The notes: generated by a model not told the origin, from the sequence alone. A stretch of DNA of 64,000 nt from Mycobacteroides sp. LB1 (GCF_013449725.1 NZ_JACCFF010000001.1:1550001-1614000), one strand, 5' to 3'; positions 18,007 to 27,138 are shown, counted from the stretch's first letter. Numbers and translations are program-made.

Positions 18007-20013
18007 ATGGATGTCGTGGAGGCGAGCATCGCCGATCTGCAGGCCGCACTCATCACCGGGGAATCGACGTCGGTCGCACTCGTCGCCGAGTATCTGCGCC
18101 GGATCGCCGCCTACGACCGCGGCGGGATCACCCTCAACGCCGTACCCGTCCTCGACCCGCAGGCATTCTGCGCCGCCGCCGAGTCCGATGCGCGTCGCGC
18201 CGCCGGTGCCACGCTCGGCCCGCTCGACGGCATCCCGTACACCGCCAAGGGTTCGTACGCCGCGACGGGGCTGCCGGTGGCGGCCGGATCTCCGGCCTTC
18301 GCCCGACTCATCTCCCAACGCGATGCGTTCACCATCGCTCAACTTCGCGCCGGCGGTGCGGTGCTGCTCGGGCTCACCAACATGCCGCCGATGGCGAACG
18401 GTGGCATGCAGCGCGGCGTGTACGGCCGGGCCGAAAGTCCCTACAACAGCGACTATCTGACGTCGGCGTTCGGATCGGGATCGTCCAACGGATCGGGTAC
18501 CGCAACGGCCGCCAGCTTTGGCGCGTTCGGGCTCGGCGAGGAGACGTGGAGCTCCGGGCGGGCACCGGCCTCGTGCAACGCCCTGGTGGCCTACTGCCCG
18601 TCCCGCGGGGTGATCTCGGTACGCGGCAACTGGCCGCTCGTGCCCACGATGGATGTCGTCGTTCCACATACCCGCAGCGTCGCCGACCTGCTGGTGCTGC
18701 TGGACATCATCGTCGCCGACGACCCCGAGCCGCGCGGCGACTTCTGGCGCCGCCAACCGTGGGTCGAGATCCCGGCGGCATCGACATTGCGACCCAAAAG
18801 CTACCGCGCACTAGGTGATTCCGACGCCCACGCACTGCGCGGCGTCCGGCTGGGGGTGCCACGGATGTATATCGGCGATGCCTCCGGTGACCGACCGGTG
18901 CAGACCCGTCCAAGCGTCCTCGAACTATGGCGGCGCATCGCCGACGACCTGTGTGCGGCAGGCGCCGAGGTGCTCGAAGTGGACTTCCCCGTCGTCACCA
19001 ATTACGAGGGCGCGGCAACGATGCTGGACCGCGGACTCATCCCGGCCGGATACGACGCACGTGAACTGTGGGACCTTTCCATCTGGGGCTGGGAGGAATT
19101 CCTACAGGTCAACGGCGATCCCGAGCTATCGCATGTACGCGACATCGACGGTGCACTGATCTTTCCGCCACCACCTGGTGCACTGCCCGATCAGTATGAC
19201 CGTCACCACCTCGACCTGGAGGTCGACCTCGGCGAGTATCCGGCCCGCGCCGCCGCCGGTATCGCCGAGCTGGAACAGATCCCACTGATTGCCGAGGGCG
19301 TCGCCGGGCTGGAGGCGGCGCGTCGTATAGACCTCGAGGGGTGGATGGACACGCTCGGCCTCGACGCCGTCGTCCATCCCGCAGTCGCCGATATCGGCGC
19401 CGCGGACGCCGATGTCAATCCGGCGTCGGCCGATACGGCCTGGCGCAACGGCACCTGGGTGGCCAATGGCAACCTCGTGCCGCGTCACCTCGGAATCCCC
19501 TCGGTCACCGTACCGATGGGCACGCTGAACGATATTGGGATGCCTGTCGGGCTCACGATCCTCGGTCGCGGCCATGACGATGTCCGGTTACTACGCCTGG
19601 CCGCCGCCATCGAGGCAACTCGAGATCGGCGTACCGCTCCCCTGCGGACACCGGCCCTGGCACCTATCGCATTACCGGTCGCCGCGGCGGCTGTCGGCAT
19701 CGCGCCGCAATGCGTGCTCACGGTCGACGAGTCAGACCTCGGCGACGGTGATTGCGCCGTCGCCATCACCCTTGCCGTCGAAGGTATGGACCCCGACGCC
19801 ATCGCCGACGCCAAACTGTATGTCGACGGCGATGAGCTCACGCTCGCGCGGGGCGACAACACGTTTACCGCCTCGACGTCGCTGCGCGCCGCGACGTCAC
19901 GGCCACGCCATTCGGTGTGGCGCGACGCCTACGGCTCTCTGATCGTGGCCTTGGTCCAAACCCGCGATGGCCGAACCTCTGGAGCGTGGACTACGGCTTG
20001 CGGGATCGCCTGA
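18007..20013 (+). CDS. amidase-signature hydrolase with C-terminal extension
   Basis: 668 residues. Residues about 1-545 are an amidase-signature (AS) domain: catalytic Lys near 81 in GIPYTAKGS, the cis-Ser region in FGSGSSNGSGTA (about 155-166), and the nucleophile Ser near 183 in EETWSSGRAPAS, the place of GSDTGGSIR in classic AS enzymes. A C-terminal extension of about 115 residues looks beta-rich and unlike AS proteins generally; AtzF-type allophanate hydrolases also have a C-terminal domain, but this one is not recognisably it. The start follows the agmatine deiminase stop by 3 bp. Context suggests it hydrolyses N-carbamoylputrescine to putrescine, a step normally done by nitrilase-type AguB; this is inference. 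Confidence 0.9.
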   Translation: MDVVEASIADLQAALITGESTSVALVAEYLRRIAAYDRGGITLNAVPVLDPQAFCAAAESDARRAAGATLGPLDGIPYTAKGSYAATGLPVAAGSPAFARLISQRDAFTIAQLRAGGAVLLGLTNMPPMANGGMQRGVYGRAESPYNSDYLTSAFGSGSSNGSGTATAASFGAFGLGEETWSSGRAPASCNALVAYCPSRGVISVRGNWPLVPTMDVVVPHTRSVADLLVLLDIIVADDPEPRGDFWRRQPWVEIPAASTLRPKSYRALGDSDAHALRGVRLGVPRMYIGDASGDRPVQTRPSVLELWRRIADDLCAAGAEVLEVDFPVVTNYEGAATMLDRGLIPAGYDARELWDLSIWGWEEFLQVNGDPELSHVRDIDGALIFPPPPGALPDQYDRHHLDLEVDLGEYPARAAAGIAELEQIPLIAEGVAGLEAARRIDLEGWMDTLGLDAVVHPAVADIGAADADVNPASADTAWRNGTWVANGNLVPRHLGIPSVTVPMGTLNDIGMPVGLTILGRGHDDVRLLRLAAAIEATRDRRTAPLRTPALAPIALPVAAAAVGIAPQCVLTVDESDLGDGDCAVAITLAVEGMDPDAIADAKLYVDGDELTLARGDNTFTASTSLRAATSRPRHSVWRDAYGSLIVALVQTRDGRTSGAWTTACGIA

Positions 20014-20023
20014 CAGATCAGGC
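20008..20023. terminator. short hairpin spanning convergent stop codons
   Basis: gcctga-caga-tcaggc, a perfect 6-bp stem with a 4-nt loop, includes the amidase stop (20011-20013) and the convergent dioxygenase stop (20018-20020). Its position fits a bidirectional terminator, though the stem is short. Confidence 0.45.
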
Positions 20024-20962
20024 CGCGAACAGCTCCAGCCGGCGCGGCTCCTCGATCACCGAGTAATGACTGGCGTCTCCCTTGAGGACCTGGCTCGACC
20101 GGCCGTGAACGTCCACCGGGACGTCACCGGCCAGCGTGACGCGGTGCAGCTCACGGCGCTGCTGCCCGAAGTCGGCAATCCCGTAGTGCTGGGTGGCTCG
20201 GTTATCCCAGATGGCGACATCACCCAGCCGCCAGTTCCACCGGAAGGTGTTCTCCAGCTTGGTGATACGCGCCTGCAGTAGTTGGATGAGGGCGGCAAAC
20301 TCGGAGCCGCCCAGGCCATCGAAGCTCTTGACGAACTGCCCCAGCAACAGGCTGCGTTCACCGGTTTCCGGATGCACCCGCACCACCGGATGCAAGGTTT
20401 CGTATTCCGAGTGGGTGAACTCGCTGTAGTACGCGGCGCGACGCTCGGCGCTAACCCCACCCGATGCCCCCGCGGATGCGTAGTCGTAGAGGTTTGTGTG
20501 GATGGCCCACAGATCCTCGACGAGCGCACGCAGCGGCGTCGGCAGTTGTTCATAGGCCGCGACGGTCGACGCCCAGGTGGTGGCACCTCCATAGGATGGC
20601 AAGGTCACCGCACGGAGCACCGATACCTTGGGGATGCGGTCCACGAACGTGACATCAGTGTGCCAGCCGTTGGCCGCGCCTTCGAGGTTCAGCAGCTCGG
20701 TGCCATGGGACGTCACCGTCGGGTGCGGCAGCGTCGGCTCCCCGAGTAGACCGGCGAACGCGTACTGCCCGGCGTCGTCAAGACGATGCTGCCCGGTGAA
20801 CACCAGCACCTTGTTAACGGCCAATGCGATACGGATTGCCTCCACACGTTCGGCCGGGACATCGCCGCCGAGCTCTACGCCATCAATCCGGGCACCAATA
20901 TGTTCACCGAGCTTTTCCACGGTGATACCCGCATCCCGATATATACCTTGCGTCAGCGTCAC
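20018..20962 (-). CDS. TauD/TfdA-family Fe(II)/2-oxoglutarate dioxygenase
   Basis: 314 residues from GTG at 20962; the open frame upstream is not family-like. The facial triad is visible: WHTDVTF (His about 101, Asp about 103) and the distal His in a [15 protein letters not shown] context, with an Arg for 2-oxoglutarate in [28 protein letters not shown] is the characteristic TauD N-terminus. Such enzymes release sulfite from taurine or alkyl sulfates, or cleave aryloxyacids. The nearest sulfur-type genes are the flavin monooxygenases at 43.7-47.2 kb, so sulfur scavenging is possible but not shown. No transporter genes flank it. Confidence 0.9.
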   Translation of the reverse strand: MTLTQGIYRDAGITVEKLGEHIGARIDGVELGGDVPAERVEAIRIALAVNKVLVFTGQHRLDDAGQYAFAGLLGEPTLPHPTVTSHGTELLNLEGAANGWHTDVTFVDRIPKVSVLRAVTLPSYGGATTWASTVAAYEQLPTPLRALVEDLWAIHTNLYDYASAGASGGVSAERRAAYYSEFTHSEYETLHPVVRVHPETGERSLLLGQFVKSFDGLGGSEFAALIQLLQARITKLENTFRWNWRLGDVAIWDNRATQHYGIADFGQQRRELHRVTLAGDVPVDVHGRSSQVLKGDASHYSVIEEPRRLELFAA

Positions 20963-21047
20963 CCCGGCATCACAACAACCACTGCCGCACAAACCCAGGT
21001 ATTGAGCCAGGTCGATTCCAATTCCGGTCCCGGCATATGGTCGAAGC

Positions 21048-21767
21048 GTGACCATCGCGTACAACGAGCAACTGCGGGACCGGATTCGCGGACATCTGAC
21101 GGGCCATGAACGTCGCACCGTCGATGACCCGGACAAACGCCGCGCCGCGGTGGCCGTGGTGCTGGTCGATTCAGATCTGGGTGAGGACCGCGTTGACCCG
21201 GCGCCGGTTGACGAGTGGATCGGCGGCCGGGAGATCCCGGAGAGTGGGCTCGACGGCCGGATGGTCGACGTTTCGGGTGGCGCGGCATTCCTGCTGTGCC
21301 GCAGAGCCTCCCGCCTCAATTCCCATGCCGCACAGTGGGCGCTGCCCGGCGGGCGATTGGATCCGGGCGAGGACGCGGTCCAAGCCGCGTTGCGTGAGCT
21401 CGACGAGGAACTGGGTGTCGCCCTTCCGGATTCGACGGTGCTCGGACTGCTCGACGACTACCCGACACGGTCGGGGTATGTGATCACCCCAGTGGTGGTG
21501 TGGGGTGGCGGACGCCTGGAGATGCGCCCCTCCCCTGACGAAGTGGTCGCCGCGTATCGGGTGGGGTTACACCAGCTGCAACGTGACGATTCGCCTCGAT
21601 TCGTCACGATTCCGGAAAGCCCACGCCCGGTGGTGCAGGTCCCGCTGGGCAATGACCTCATCCACGCGCCGACGGGGGCAGTCTTGCTGCAGGTGAGATG
21701 GCTCTGTCTAGAGGGCCGCGGCGATCGCGTCGACGAGCTGGAGCAGCCTGTCTTCGCCTGGAAGTGA
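21048..21767 (+). CDS. NUDIX hydrolase
   Basis: 239 residues with a complete Nudix box, [20 protein letters not shown] then ELGV, matching Gx5Ex7REUxEExGU. The N-terminal third (about 1-75) is outside the Nudix fold, contains many acidic residues and is not recognised. The overall layout resembles coenzyme A pyrophosphatase-like Nudix proteins, but the UPF0035 motif that defines those is not evident. GTG start at 21048, divergent from the dioxygenase with an 85-bp gap. Substrate: a nucleoside diphosphate linked to X, not further defined. Confidence 0.88.
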   Translation: MTIAYNEQLRDRIRGHLTGHERRTVDDPDKRRAAVAVVLVDSDLGEDRVDPAPVDEWIGGREIPESGLDGRMVDVSGGAAFLLCRRASRLNSHAAQWALPGGRLDPGEDAVQAALRELDEELGVALPDSTVLGLLDDYPTRSGYVITPVVVWGGGRLEMRPSPDEVVAAYRVGLHQLQRDDSPRFVTIPESPRPVVQVPLGNDLIHAPTGAVLLQVRWLCLEGRGDRVDELEQPVFAWK

Positions 21768-21770
21768 GGA

Positions 21771-22184
21771 TCAGGACACGCCGGCGCGAGCCAGCACGGT
21801 CGGTGTCCCATAGGGCGCGTCTTGCTCCGCCACCCAGCCCGGGTCTAGATACACCGAGTTGGACGCGATCACATTGCCGTCGCGCAGGATCTCGCCGAGG
21901 TAGTTGCCGCCCTGGTCGCTGAATATGCTCACCTGCGCCTCACGAGCCGTCATCGCTATGTCATGCGTCCAGGGCACGAAGGGGTCGAGCCAGGTGTACT
22001 TGACCGCCTGCTCCCCCTTACCCGTGCGGTAGGAGATGACCACTTGGCGATTGCTCCCCGGATCCTGCGCGGTCACGCGATAGGTCATTTTCACCCCGGG
22101 CTCGGCCTGCGCCACTGCGGCGGCCGGCAATCCCAGCACGGCGCCGAACGCGAGAGCTACCAGCAAAGCGAGAATTCTTCTCAT
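21771..22184 (-). CDS. small secreted protein, possibly MmpS-like beta domain
   Basis: 137 residues with a clear Sec signal peptide (MRRILALLVALAFGAVLG, cleavage near AQA-EP). The mature part is short and beta-rich, beginning VKMTYRVTAQDPGSNRQVVI and containing VPWTHDIAMTAREAQVSIFS. This is faintly reminiscent of MmpS-type domains (TYxV...IxY...LPW), but there is no partner mmpL here and no N-terminal anchor. Convergent with the NUDIX gene, 3 bp apart. Function unknown. Confidence 0.72.
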   Translation of the reverse strand: MRRILALLVALAFGAVLGLPAAAVAQAEPGVKMTYRVTAQDPGSNRQVVISYRTGKGEQAVKYTWLDPFVPWTHDIAMTAREAQVSIFSDQGGNYLGEILRDGNVIASNSVYLDPGWVAEQDAPYGTPTVLARAGVS

Positions 22185-22204
22185 GCGCTGGGATGCTATC
22201 GGCC

Positions 22205-23704
22205 CTAGCGCTGCTGCGGAGAGTGTCGCCGAACTTTGCGCTCCGGTACCCCATTGGGTCCTGTGGTCGCCAGCGCATAGGTGCCGACAGCGAAGGCCAC
22301 CGCCGAGCCATTGATCGCCAGCGCCTCTTTGCCGATATTCGCGACGGTGTCCTTGGGACCGTGGTAGTTCGGGTCGAACGGCTGCCCCGCACGGCCCTGC
22401 CAGGTGATGGCTTCGGGGCCACTCATCCGTTCCAGCGCACCCGAGCTGATACCGCCGACGGGGATACCCGCGGCCAGGAACGGCCCGTAATCGGATCTGC
22501 CGTTGAACTGCTCGGCCGCCGGTCGCTTACCTGCCAGGTTGAGATATCCGGCGAAGGTCCGTTCTATCCCTGCGGAGCCCTCGGGTACGTCCAGTGGCGG
22601 CCTGTTCGGATCGGGTTTGGCCGCCGACTGGTCACCGTCCAGCACGAAGTACCCGGCGTTGGGTGAGCCCAGCATGTCGAAGTTCAGGTACAGCGCGATG
22701 TCGTTGAGCTCCTCGGCGTTCCGGCCCTTGGCGTACTCCAGCGAGCCGGCCAACCCGTCTTCCTCGGCGGCCCAAAACGCGAACCTGACGGCGTTGTTGA
22801 CCACCGGCTTGGGTCCGAGCTGCAGCGCGGTCTCGAGAACGGCGGCCACACCGGTGCCGTTGTCGTTGATACCCGGCCCCTTCGACACACTGTCCAGGTG
22901 AGCTCCGGCCAGCACCACATTGGCCGGATCGCCCGTCGCGGTCTGGGCGATGATGGTGCGTGAGCGCACCTTCGCAATGTTCATATCGAGCACCAGCGTT
23001 ATCGCCGACGAATTACGTCGCAGGAGGGTATCGACTCCCGAGTCGACAATCCCGACCGGAATAGACAGCTGCTCATAGTAATTCGGGGTGAACAGCCCTT
23101 CGCTACCACCGGACTGCATCACCACCAGCACCCCAGCGGCGCCCTTCTCCTTGGCGACATTCTGTTTGTCGACCACCGAGCACCCGACACCATCCACCAC
23201 CGCGATCTGACCGGCGACCTTGAGGGTGCCGTAATCGGCCGCGGCACAACCACTGGCCTTGCCTGACGGACGGATGGTGCTCGCCTTGAGCCCATCCTTG
23301 GGGGTCTGGACGAAATAGGAAGCCTGATCCACCGCGTAAGGACGGCCACCGATTTCGACAAGTGGCTTACCCTCGGTCAGCACCTTGAGCCTGGACAGCT
23401 CTGGAGCCTGCACGTCGAAACCGCGGTCCTTCAACGCCTTTGTGACGTAGTCGGCACTTGCGTCGTAACCCGGGGTGCCCTCGGCACGGTTCCCGCCGTT
23501 GGCGTCTGCCACCTGCTGCAGCTGCTGCAGGTGCGCCATCATCGCGTCCACGGTGACCGTGCGCGCCAGGTCCGCAGCCAGGTTGGGGCTGGGGGGTGGA
23601 GCAGTGGCACCCGGTGAAGTCGGGTGCGCACAGCAGCTCGCTACCGCCGCAATCGCGAGCACGGAGCAACCGCGCGCGAACCCCCGGACGCGAAATAACG
23701 GCAT
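22205..23704 (-). CDS. M28-family lipoprotein aminopeptidase (LpqL paralogue)
   Basis: 499 aa from the ATG at 23704 (AGAGG site upstream). A signal region ends in VASC, a usable lipobox, then a Pro-rich linker. Order: N-terminal peptidase part, an inserted PA-type domain (about 140-250), then the M28 catalytic domain with AGAHLDS (zinc His), GINDNGTG (bridging Asp) and FAFWAAEEDG (catalytic Glu), followed by NFDMLGSPNAGYF and a late His. Very similar in layout and motifs to the gene immediately upstream, so a tandem duplication. Exported zinc aminopeptidase; substrates unknown. The frame opens further upstream at 23755 but without a plausible start. Confidence 0.9.
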   Translation of the reverse strand: MPLFRVRGFARGCSVLAIAAVASCCAHPTSPGATAPPPSPNLAADLARTVTVDAMMAHLQQLQQVADANGGNRAEGTPGYDASADYVTKALKDRGFDVQAPELSRLKVLTEGKPLVEIGGRPYAVDQASYFVQTPKDGLKASTIRPSGKASGCAAADYGTLKVAGQIAVVDGVGCSVVDKQNVAKEKGAAGVLVVMQSGGSEGLFTPNYYEQLSIPVGIVDSGVDTLLRRNSSAITLVLDMNIAKVRSRTIIAQTATGDPANVVLAGAHLDSVSKGPGINDNGTGVAAVLETALQLGPKPVVNNAVRFAFWAAEEDGLAGSLEYAKGRNAEELNDIALYLNFDMLGSPNAGYFVLDGDQSAAKPDPNRPPLDVPEGSAGIERTFAGYLNLAGKRPAAEQFNGRSDYGPFLAAGIPVGGISSGALERMSGPEAITWQGRAGQPFDPNYHGPKDTVANIGKEALAINGSAVAFAVGTYALATTGPNGVPERKVRRHSPQQR

Positions 23705-23814
23705 CAATAACCTCTTTGGAACGTCAGTGGAGTTGTGCGAATCGAGCAATCGCACACGCTACCGCACCAACGTTGTTTCCCAAGGGCTTTCGGGGCGTTG
23801 CAATGAACCTGTTA

Positions 23815-23879
23815 CCGCTGTTTCGGCGGGCTGGGGGTACGTCCCGCTTGAGGGGAGAGCGAAGCGACCCGGGGATGTA
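23815..23879. repeat. G/C-rich inverted-repeat element between the two M28 genes
   Basis: About 60 bp rich in G-runs (gctgggggtacgtcccgctt, then gaggggagagcgaagcgacc) directly after the LpqL stop. The arms cgctt and aagcg pair and further C/G-runs can stack, so it could act as a terminator. It has the look of a dispersed mycobacterial intergenic repeat, but I did not find a second copy in this window. Confidence 0.4.
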
Positions 23880-25382
23880 CTAGCCCTTCAGCTTGTGGCG
23901 GGTGCGGTCCCCGTAAACGGGGACGCCGTTGCGCCCCTCGAGGCTCTGCGCATACAGACCGACGGTGTAGGCGACTCCGCCCGCGTTGATCTTGAGCGCG
24001 TCCTTGTTCACGTTGGCCAGGGTGTCCCCGGCCTGGTGGTAGTTCGGATCGAACGGCTGGTCAGCCTTGCCGCCCCAGTCCCGCGCCTCCGCGGCTGTCA
24101 TCTTGTCCTCGGCACCGGAGAAGATGCCGCCGGTCGGAACGCCCGCCCTGCTGAACGCGTCGTAGTCCGAACGGCCGTCATAGCCGGTGTCATGGGCCTT
24201 CTTGCCCTGGTCGGCGAGGTACCCAACCTCGGTCCGTTCGATACCGGCCGATCCCTCGGGAATCCGCACCGGCATCACGTCCGGGTCGGGCTCCTCGGAC
24301 TGGTCGCCGTCATAGGTGAGATACGCGGCGTTCGGCGAACCGAGCATGTCGTAATTCAGGTACAGGGCAATGTTTTTGAGCGCATCTACGTCGAGTGATT
24401 TGACGTAGTCGGTGGAGCCGATCAGCCCCTCCTCCTCCGCACCCCAGAACGCAAACCTCACCGCGTTCTTGACATCCGGGTTCGGCCCCAGCTGCAACGC
24501 GGTCTCGAGAACTGCCGCGGTGCCGGTGCCGTTATCGTTGATACCGGGCCCCTCGGGAACACTGTCGAGGTGGGCACCGGCCATGACGACATCCGTCGTG
24601 GCGCCCGTCTTGGTCTGCGCGATCACATTGCGCGCCTTGACGTCCTTGGTTTCGGCATCCACTTTGAGGACCACGTGGTCGGGGTGCGCCCGCAGATCGG
24701 CGCCGACGGACTTGGTGACACCTACCACCGGGAGCTTCGGACTGGCATCCTCACCGAGGGTCCCGCCCGCCTTCTCCTCGTCGACATTGTCGGCGATGAT
24801 CACGCCCACCGCGCCACGCTCGGCGGCGGCCCTTTCCTTGTCGGCGAACGGGCACGATCCGCGGTCCACCAGGACCACCGCACCCTTGACGTCCACGCCG
24901 TCGTAATCGTTGGCGGTGCAACCCGGAGATTCCTCCGCGGGGGCCGGAACCAAACGCCCCTCCACGTGGCCACCCGGCGAGTACGACAGCACTCCGGCGT
25001 CCACCTTCTTGGGGCCGACCGTCAGCTCAAGGGATTTAGCCTGAAAGTACTTGAAGTTGAACTCGGGTGTTTGCACGTCGAAACCCTTGTCCTTCAAAGC
25101 CTTTACGACGTAATCAACACTCTGGTTGAAGCCGGGAGTACCTGCCGCCCGAGTGTTCTCGTTCTTGTCGGCAATGTCCTGAAGGGCCGAGAGATGCTTG
25201 ACGACATTGTCGACGTTCACCTTCTCGTGCAGCGAGTGCGCGAAGCCGACGGCCTCCTGAGATCCGGCCTGCGGTGCCGAGCTGGGCGCGTCACCACCGC
25301 CGTCCCTATCGCATGCCGTCACGGTCGCCAGTACGCAAGCCGCAGACACCGCGACCGCATACACAACACGCTTGGTCCCCAT
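23880..25382 (-). CDS. lpqL: M28-family lipoprotein aminopeptidase LpqL
   Basis: 500 aa from the ATG at 25382 (GGGAGAAC site), the length of M. tuberculosis LpqL (Rv0418). Signal peptide with lipobox TVTAC (Cys about residue 24) and an acidic/Gly linker. A PA domain is inserted near 140-260 (CTANDYDGVDVKGAVVLVDR). The catalytic M28 domain shows MAGAHLDS, GINDNGTG and FAFWGAEEEG zinc and catalytic residues, NYDMLGSPNAAY, and a terminal His in DPNYHQAGDTLAN. It lies 20 bp after the ABC permease and downstream of thiG, as in the tuberculosis order thiO-thiS-thiG-lpqL, here with an ABC pair inserted. Acts outside the membrane; natural substrate not known. Confidence 0.94.
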   Translation of the reverse strand: MGTKRVVYAVAVSAACVLATVTACDRDGGGDAPSSAPQAGSQEAVGFAHSLHEKVNVDNVVKHLSALQDIADKNENTRAAGTPGFNQSVDYVVKALKDKGFDVQTPEFNFKYFQAKSLELTVGPKKVDAGVLSYSPGGHVEGRLVPAPAEESPGCTANDYDGVDVKGAVVLVDRGSCPFADKERAAAERGAVGVIIADNVDEEKAGGTLGEDASPKLPVVGVTKSVGADLRAHPDHVVLKVDAETKDVKARNVIAQTKTGATTDVVMAGAHLDSVPEGPGINDNGTGTAAVLETALQLGPNPDVKNAVRFAFWGAEEEGLIGSTDYVKSLDVDALKNIALYLNYDMLGSPNAAYLTYDGDQSEEPDPDVMPVRIPEGSAGIERTEVGYLADQGKKAHDTGYDGRSDYDAFSRAGVPTGGIFSGAEDKMTAAEARDWGGKADQPFDPNYHQAGDTLANVNKDALKINAGGVAYTVGLYAQSLEGRNGVPVYGDRTRHKLKG

Positions 25383-25402
25383 TGTTCTCCCTTGTCCCGA
25401 CC

Positions 25403-26155
25403 TTAAACGTCGCGTCGCTGCACGACAGCAAGTGCCGCAGCGAGCGTTATGACAACCACGGTAGCAAAGTAGATAAGGGACCCCGTGGTGTTCCAAACAA
25501 ACTCGACCCCGTCCACCGTGAACCAGGACGCACCGGTGGACCGGATTCCGTTGGCGAAAGGAAGGAAGGGCTGCAACGCCTTTCCGGCATCAGTGAGCCA
25601 GCCCAGCATCAGTTCGATAACCGTCGGCCATAGCAGGAGAGCCGCAACAGCACCCGCGGTGTGCTTCAGCAACACACCGACCGCCACCGCGAGTACCGCG
25701 GACAAAAAGGCGTAGACGGTCACCGCCCCGACGGTGCGCCACACTCCAGTGCTGTCCAACGACAGATCCGCCCCGGCGACGGGACCTGCCATGGCACGCA
25801 CCAGCACAATTGAGAGCAGCGCGGATACCGCGGCGACCGCGGCCACCCAGCAACCCGCTACGAGTGCTTTGGCACCGATGACCACGAGCCTGTTGGGTGA
25901 TGCCTGAAATGTGGTCCGAACCATGCCGGTTCGATTCTCATTGGTCACTGTCATAGCAGCCAGCACCATGAGCAGCGGCACCCCCACGACGGACGTCGCC
26001 CCCGCCGCATCACCCGGCGAGACCGGTGCGTAGACGGAGGCCGATCCGCCCTGTAGGCCCGCGAAACCCAGACCCACTGCCAGCGCGAGCAAGCTGCACC
26101 ACACCGCCGAACGCGAGGTGGATACCTTGATCCGTTCGGCCGCGATAACACCCAT
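25403..26155 (-). CDS. ABC-2 type transporter permease
   Basis: 250 residues with about six hydrophobic segments and the ABC2_membrane layout: a cytoplasmic start (AAERIKVSTSRSAVWC), then ALAVGLGFAG, LLMVLAAMTVTNENRTGMVR and repeated Ala/Val-rich helices. VTNENRTGMVRTTFQASP is the typical ABC-2 loop (E, R/TG, T, P). The ATG shares one base with the stop of the ATPase gene, so the two are coupled. Probably an exporter with the ATPase. Substrate unknown. Confidence 0.9.
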   Translation of the reverse strand: MGVIAAERIKVSTSRSAVWCSLLALAVGLGFAGLQGGSASVYAPVSPGDAAGATSVVGVPLLMVLAAMTVTNENRTGMVRTTFQASPNRLVVIGAKALVAGCWVAAVAAVSALLSIVLVRAMAGPVAGADLSLDSTGVWRTVGAVTVYAFLSAVLAVAVGVLLKHTAGAVAALLLWPTVIELMLGWLTDAGKALQPFLPFANGIRSTGASWFTVDGVEFVWNTTGSLIYFATVVVITLAAALAVVQRRDV

Positions 26156-27138
26156 CAGTGCGCACCCTCCACATCGGCGGACACCTGGCTGCGGTACTGC
26201 ACGGCGTCATCGGTCAACGAAAGGTAGGCGTCCTCCAACGAAACTCGTTGCGGGGACAGTTCGTACAGCGTGACGCCACGGCGCGCGGCAAGCTCACCGA
26301 TCTGTTCGATGAGAGCACCGCTGATTTCGAGCACGCTTTCTTCCCCTCCGCGTTCCGCGACTTGCACCGAGAAACCGCTTTCCTCGGCGGCCGAACGCAG
26401 GGTCTCGATCTGGGGACTACGTACCCGCACCACATCGGCACCGGCCCGACTGACGAACTCATGCATAGATGTCGCCGCAATCAGGCGGCCACGGCCTATG
26501 ACCACCAATTGGTCTGCGGTATTGGCCATTTCGGAGAGCAGGTGACTTGAGACCAGTACCGTGCGTCCCTGAGCGGCCAGACTTTTCATGAGCGTCCGAA
26601 TCCAGTGGATACCTTCGGGGTCTAGACCGTTGACCGGCTCGTCGAACAGCAGCACCTGGGGATCACCGAGCAGCGCTACCGCGATACCCAGTCGCTGCGA
26701 CATTCCCAGGGAGAAGGTGCCGGCATGCCGATTGGCCACGTCGGTGAGCCCGACCATCTCCAGCACCTCGTCCACCCGTTGGGACGCAATGTCATTGGCG
26801 GCAGCGATCCACCGGAGGTGGTTCCGCGCCGACCGGTTGGGGTGAAACTGCTTGGGATCCAACAGCGCACCGACCACACGTAGCGGATGGTCGATCTCGT
26901 GGTACTGCTTGCCCCCGATCGTCGCGGTCCCCGAGGTGGGGCGCGCCAACCCGACAAGCATGCGCAACGTCGTCGATTTACCTGCCCCGTTGGGTCCCAG
27001 GAACCCGGTCACCACACCCGGCTCGATGGTGACGGAGAGGTCGTCGACCGCCGGAATCTGCCCATAGACCTTGGTCAGCGACCGAAGTTCGATGCTGGCT
27101 CCTCTTCGCGCAAGCGGCTCATCGACCATGCGGCCCAC
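26155..27138 (-). CDS. ABC transporter ATP-binding protein (ABC-2 exporter)
   Basis: 327 residues. Walker A GPNGAGKST, the signature FSLGMSQRLGIA (degenerate LSGGQ, as is common in ABC-2 ATPases), Walker B VLLFDEP and the switch SSHLLSEM are all present in order. A C-terminal extension of about 90 residues resembles the accessory domain of DrrA/CcmA-type exporters. GTG at 27138 or ATG at 27129 could be the start. It begins about 21 bp after thiG and shares a base with the permease, so it appears to be transcribed with the thiO-thiS-thiG operon. Role unknown: antibiotic/peptide or thiamine-linked export are guesses. Confidence 0.92.
   Translation of the reverse strand: MGRMVDEPLARRGASIELRSLTKVYGQIPAVDDLSVTIEPGVVTGFLGPNGAGKSTTLRMLVGLARPTSGTATIGGKQYHEIDHPLRVVGALLDPKQFHPNRSARNHLRWIAAANDIASQRVDEVLEMVGLTDVANRHAGTFSLGMSQRLGIAVALLGDPQVLLFDEPVNGLDPEGIHWIRTLMKSLAAQGRTVLVSSHLLSEMANTADQLVVIGRGRLIAATSMHEFVSRAGADVVRVRSPQIETLRSAAEESGFSVQVAERGGEESVLEISGALIEQIGELAARRGVTLYELSPQRVSLEDAYLSLTDDAVQYRSQVSADVEGAH

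Noticed and set aside
20963..21319. N-terminal extension of the TauD-family protein
   Set aside because: 119 extra codons are basic, antisense to the NUDIX gene and have no TauD similarity; GTG at 20962 begins the conserved core.
21771..22184. Calling the small secreted protein MmpS
   Set aside because: It has only a weak beta-strand pattern, a cleavable signal instead of an anchor, and no mmpL beside it.
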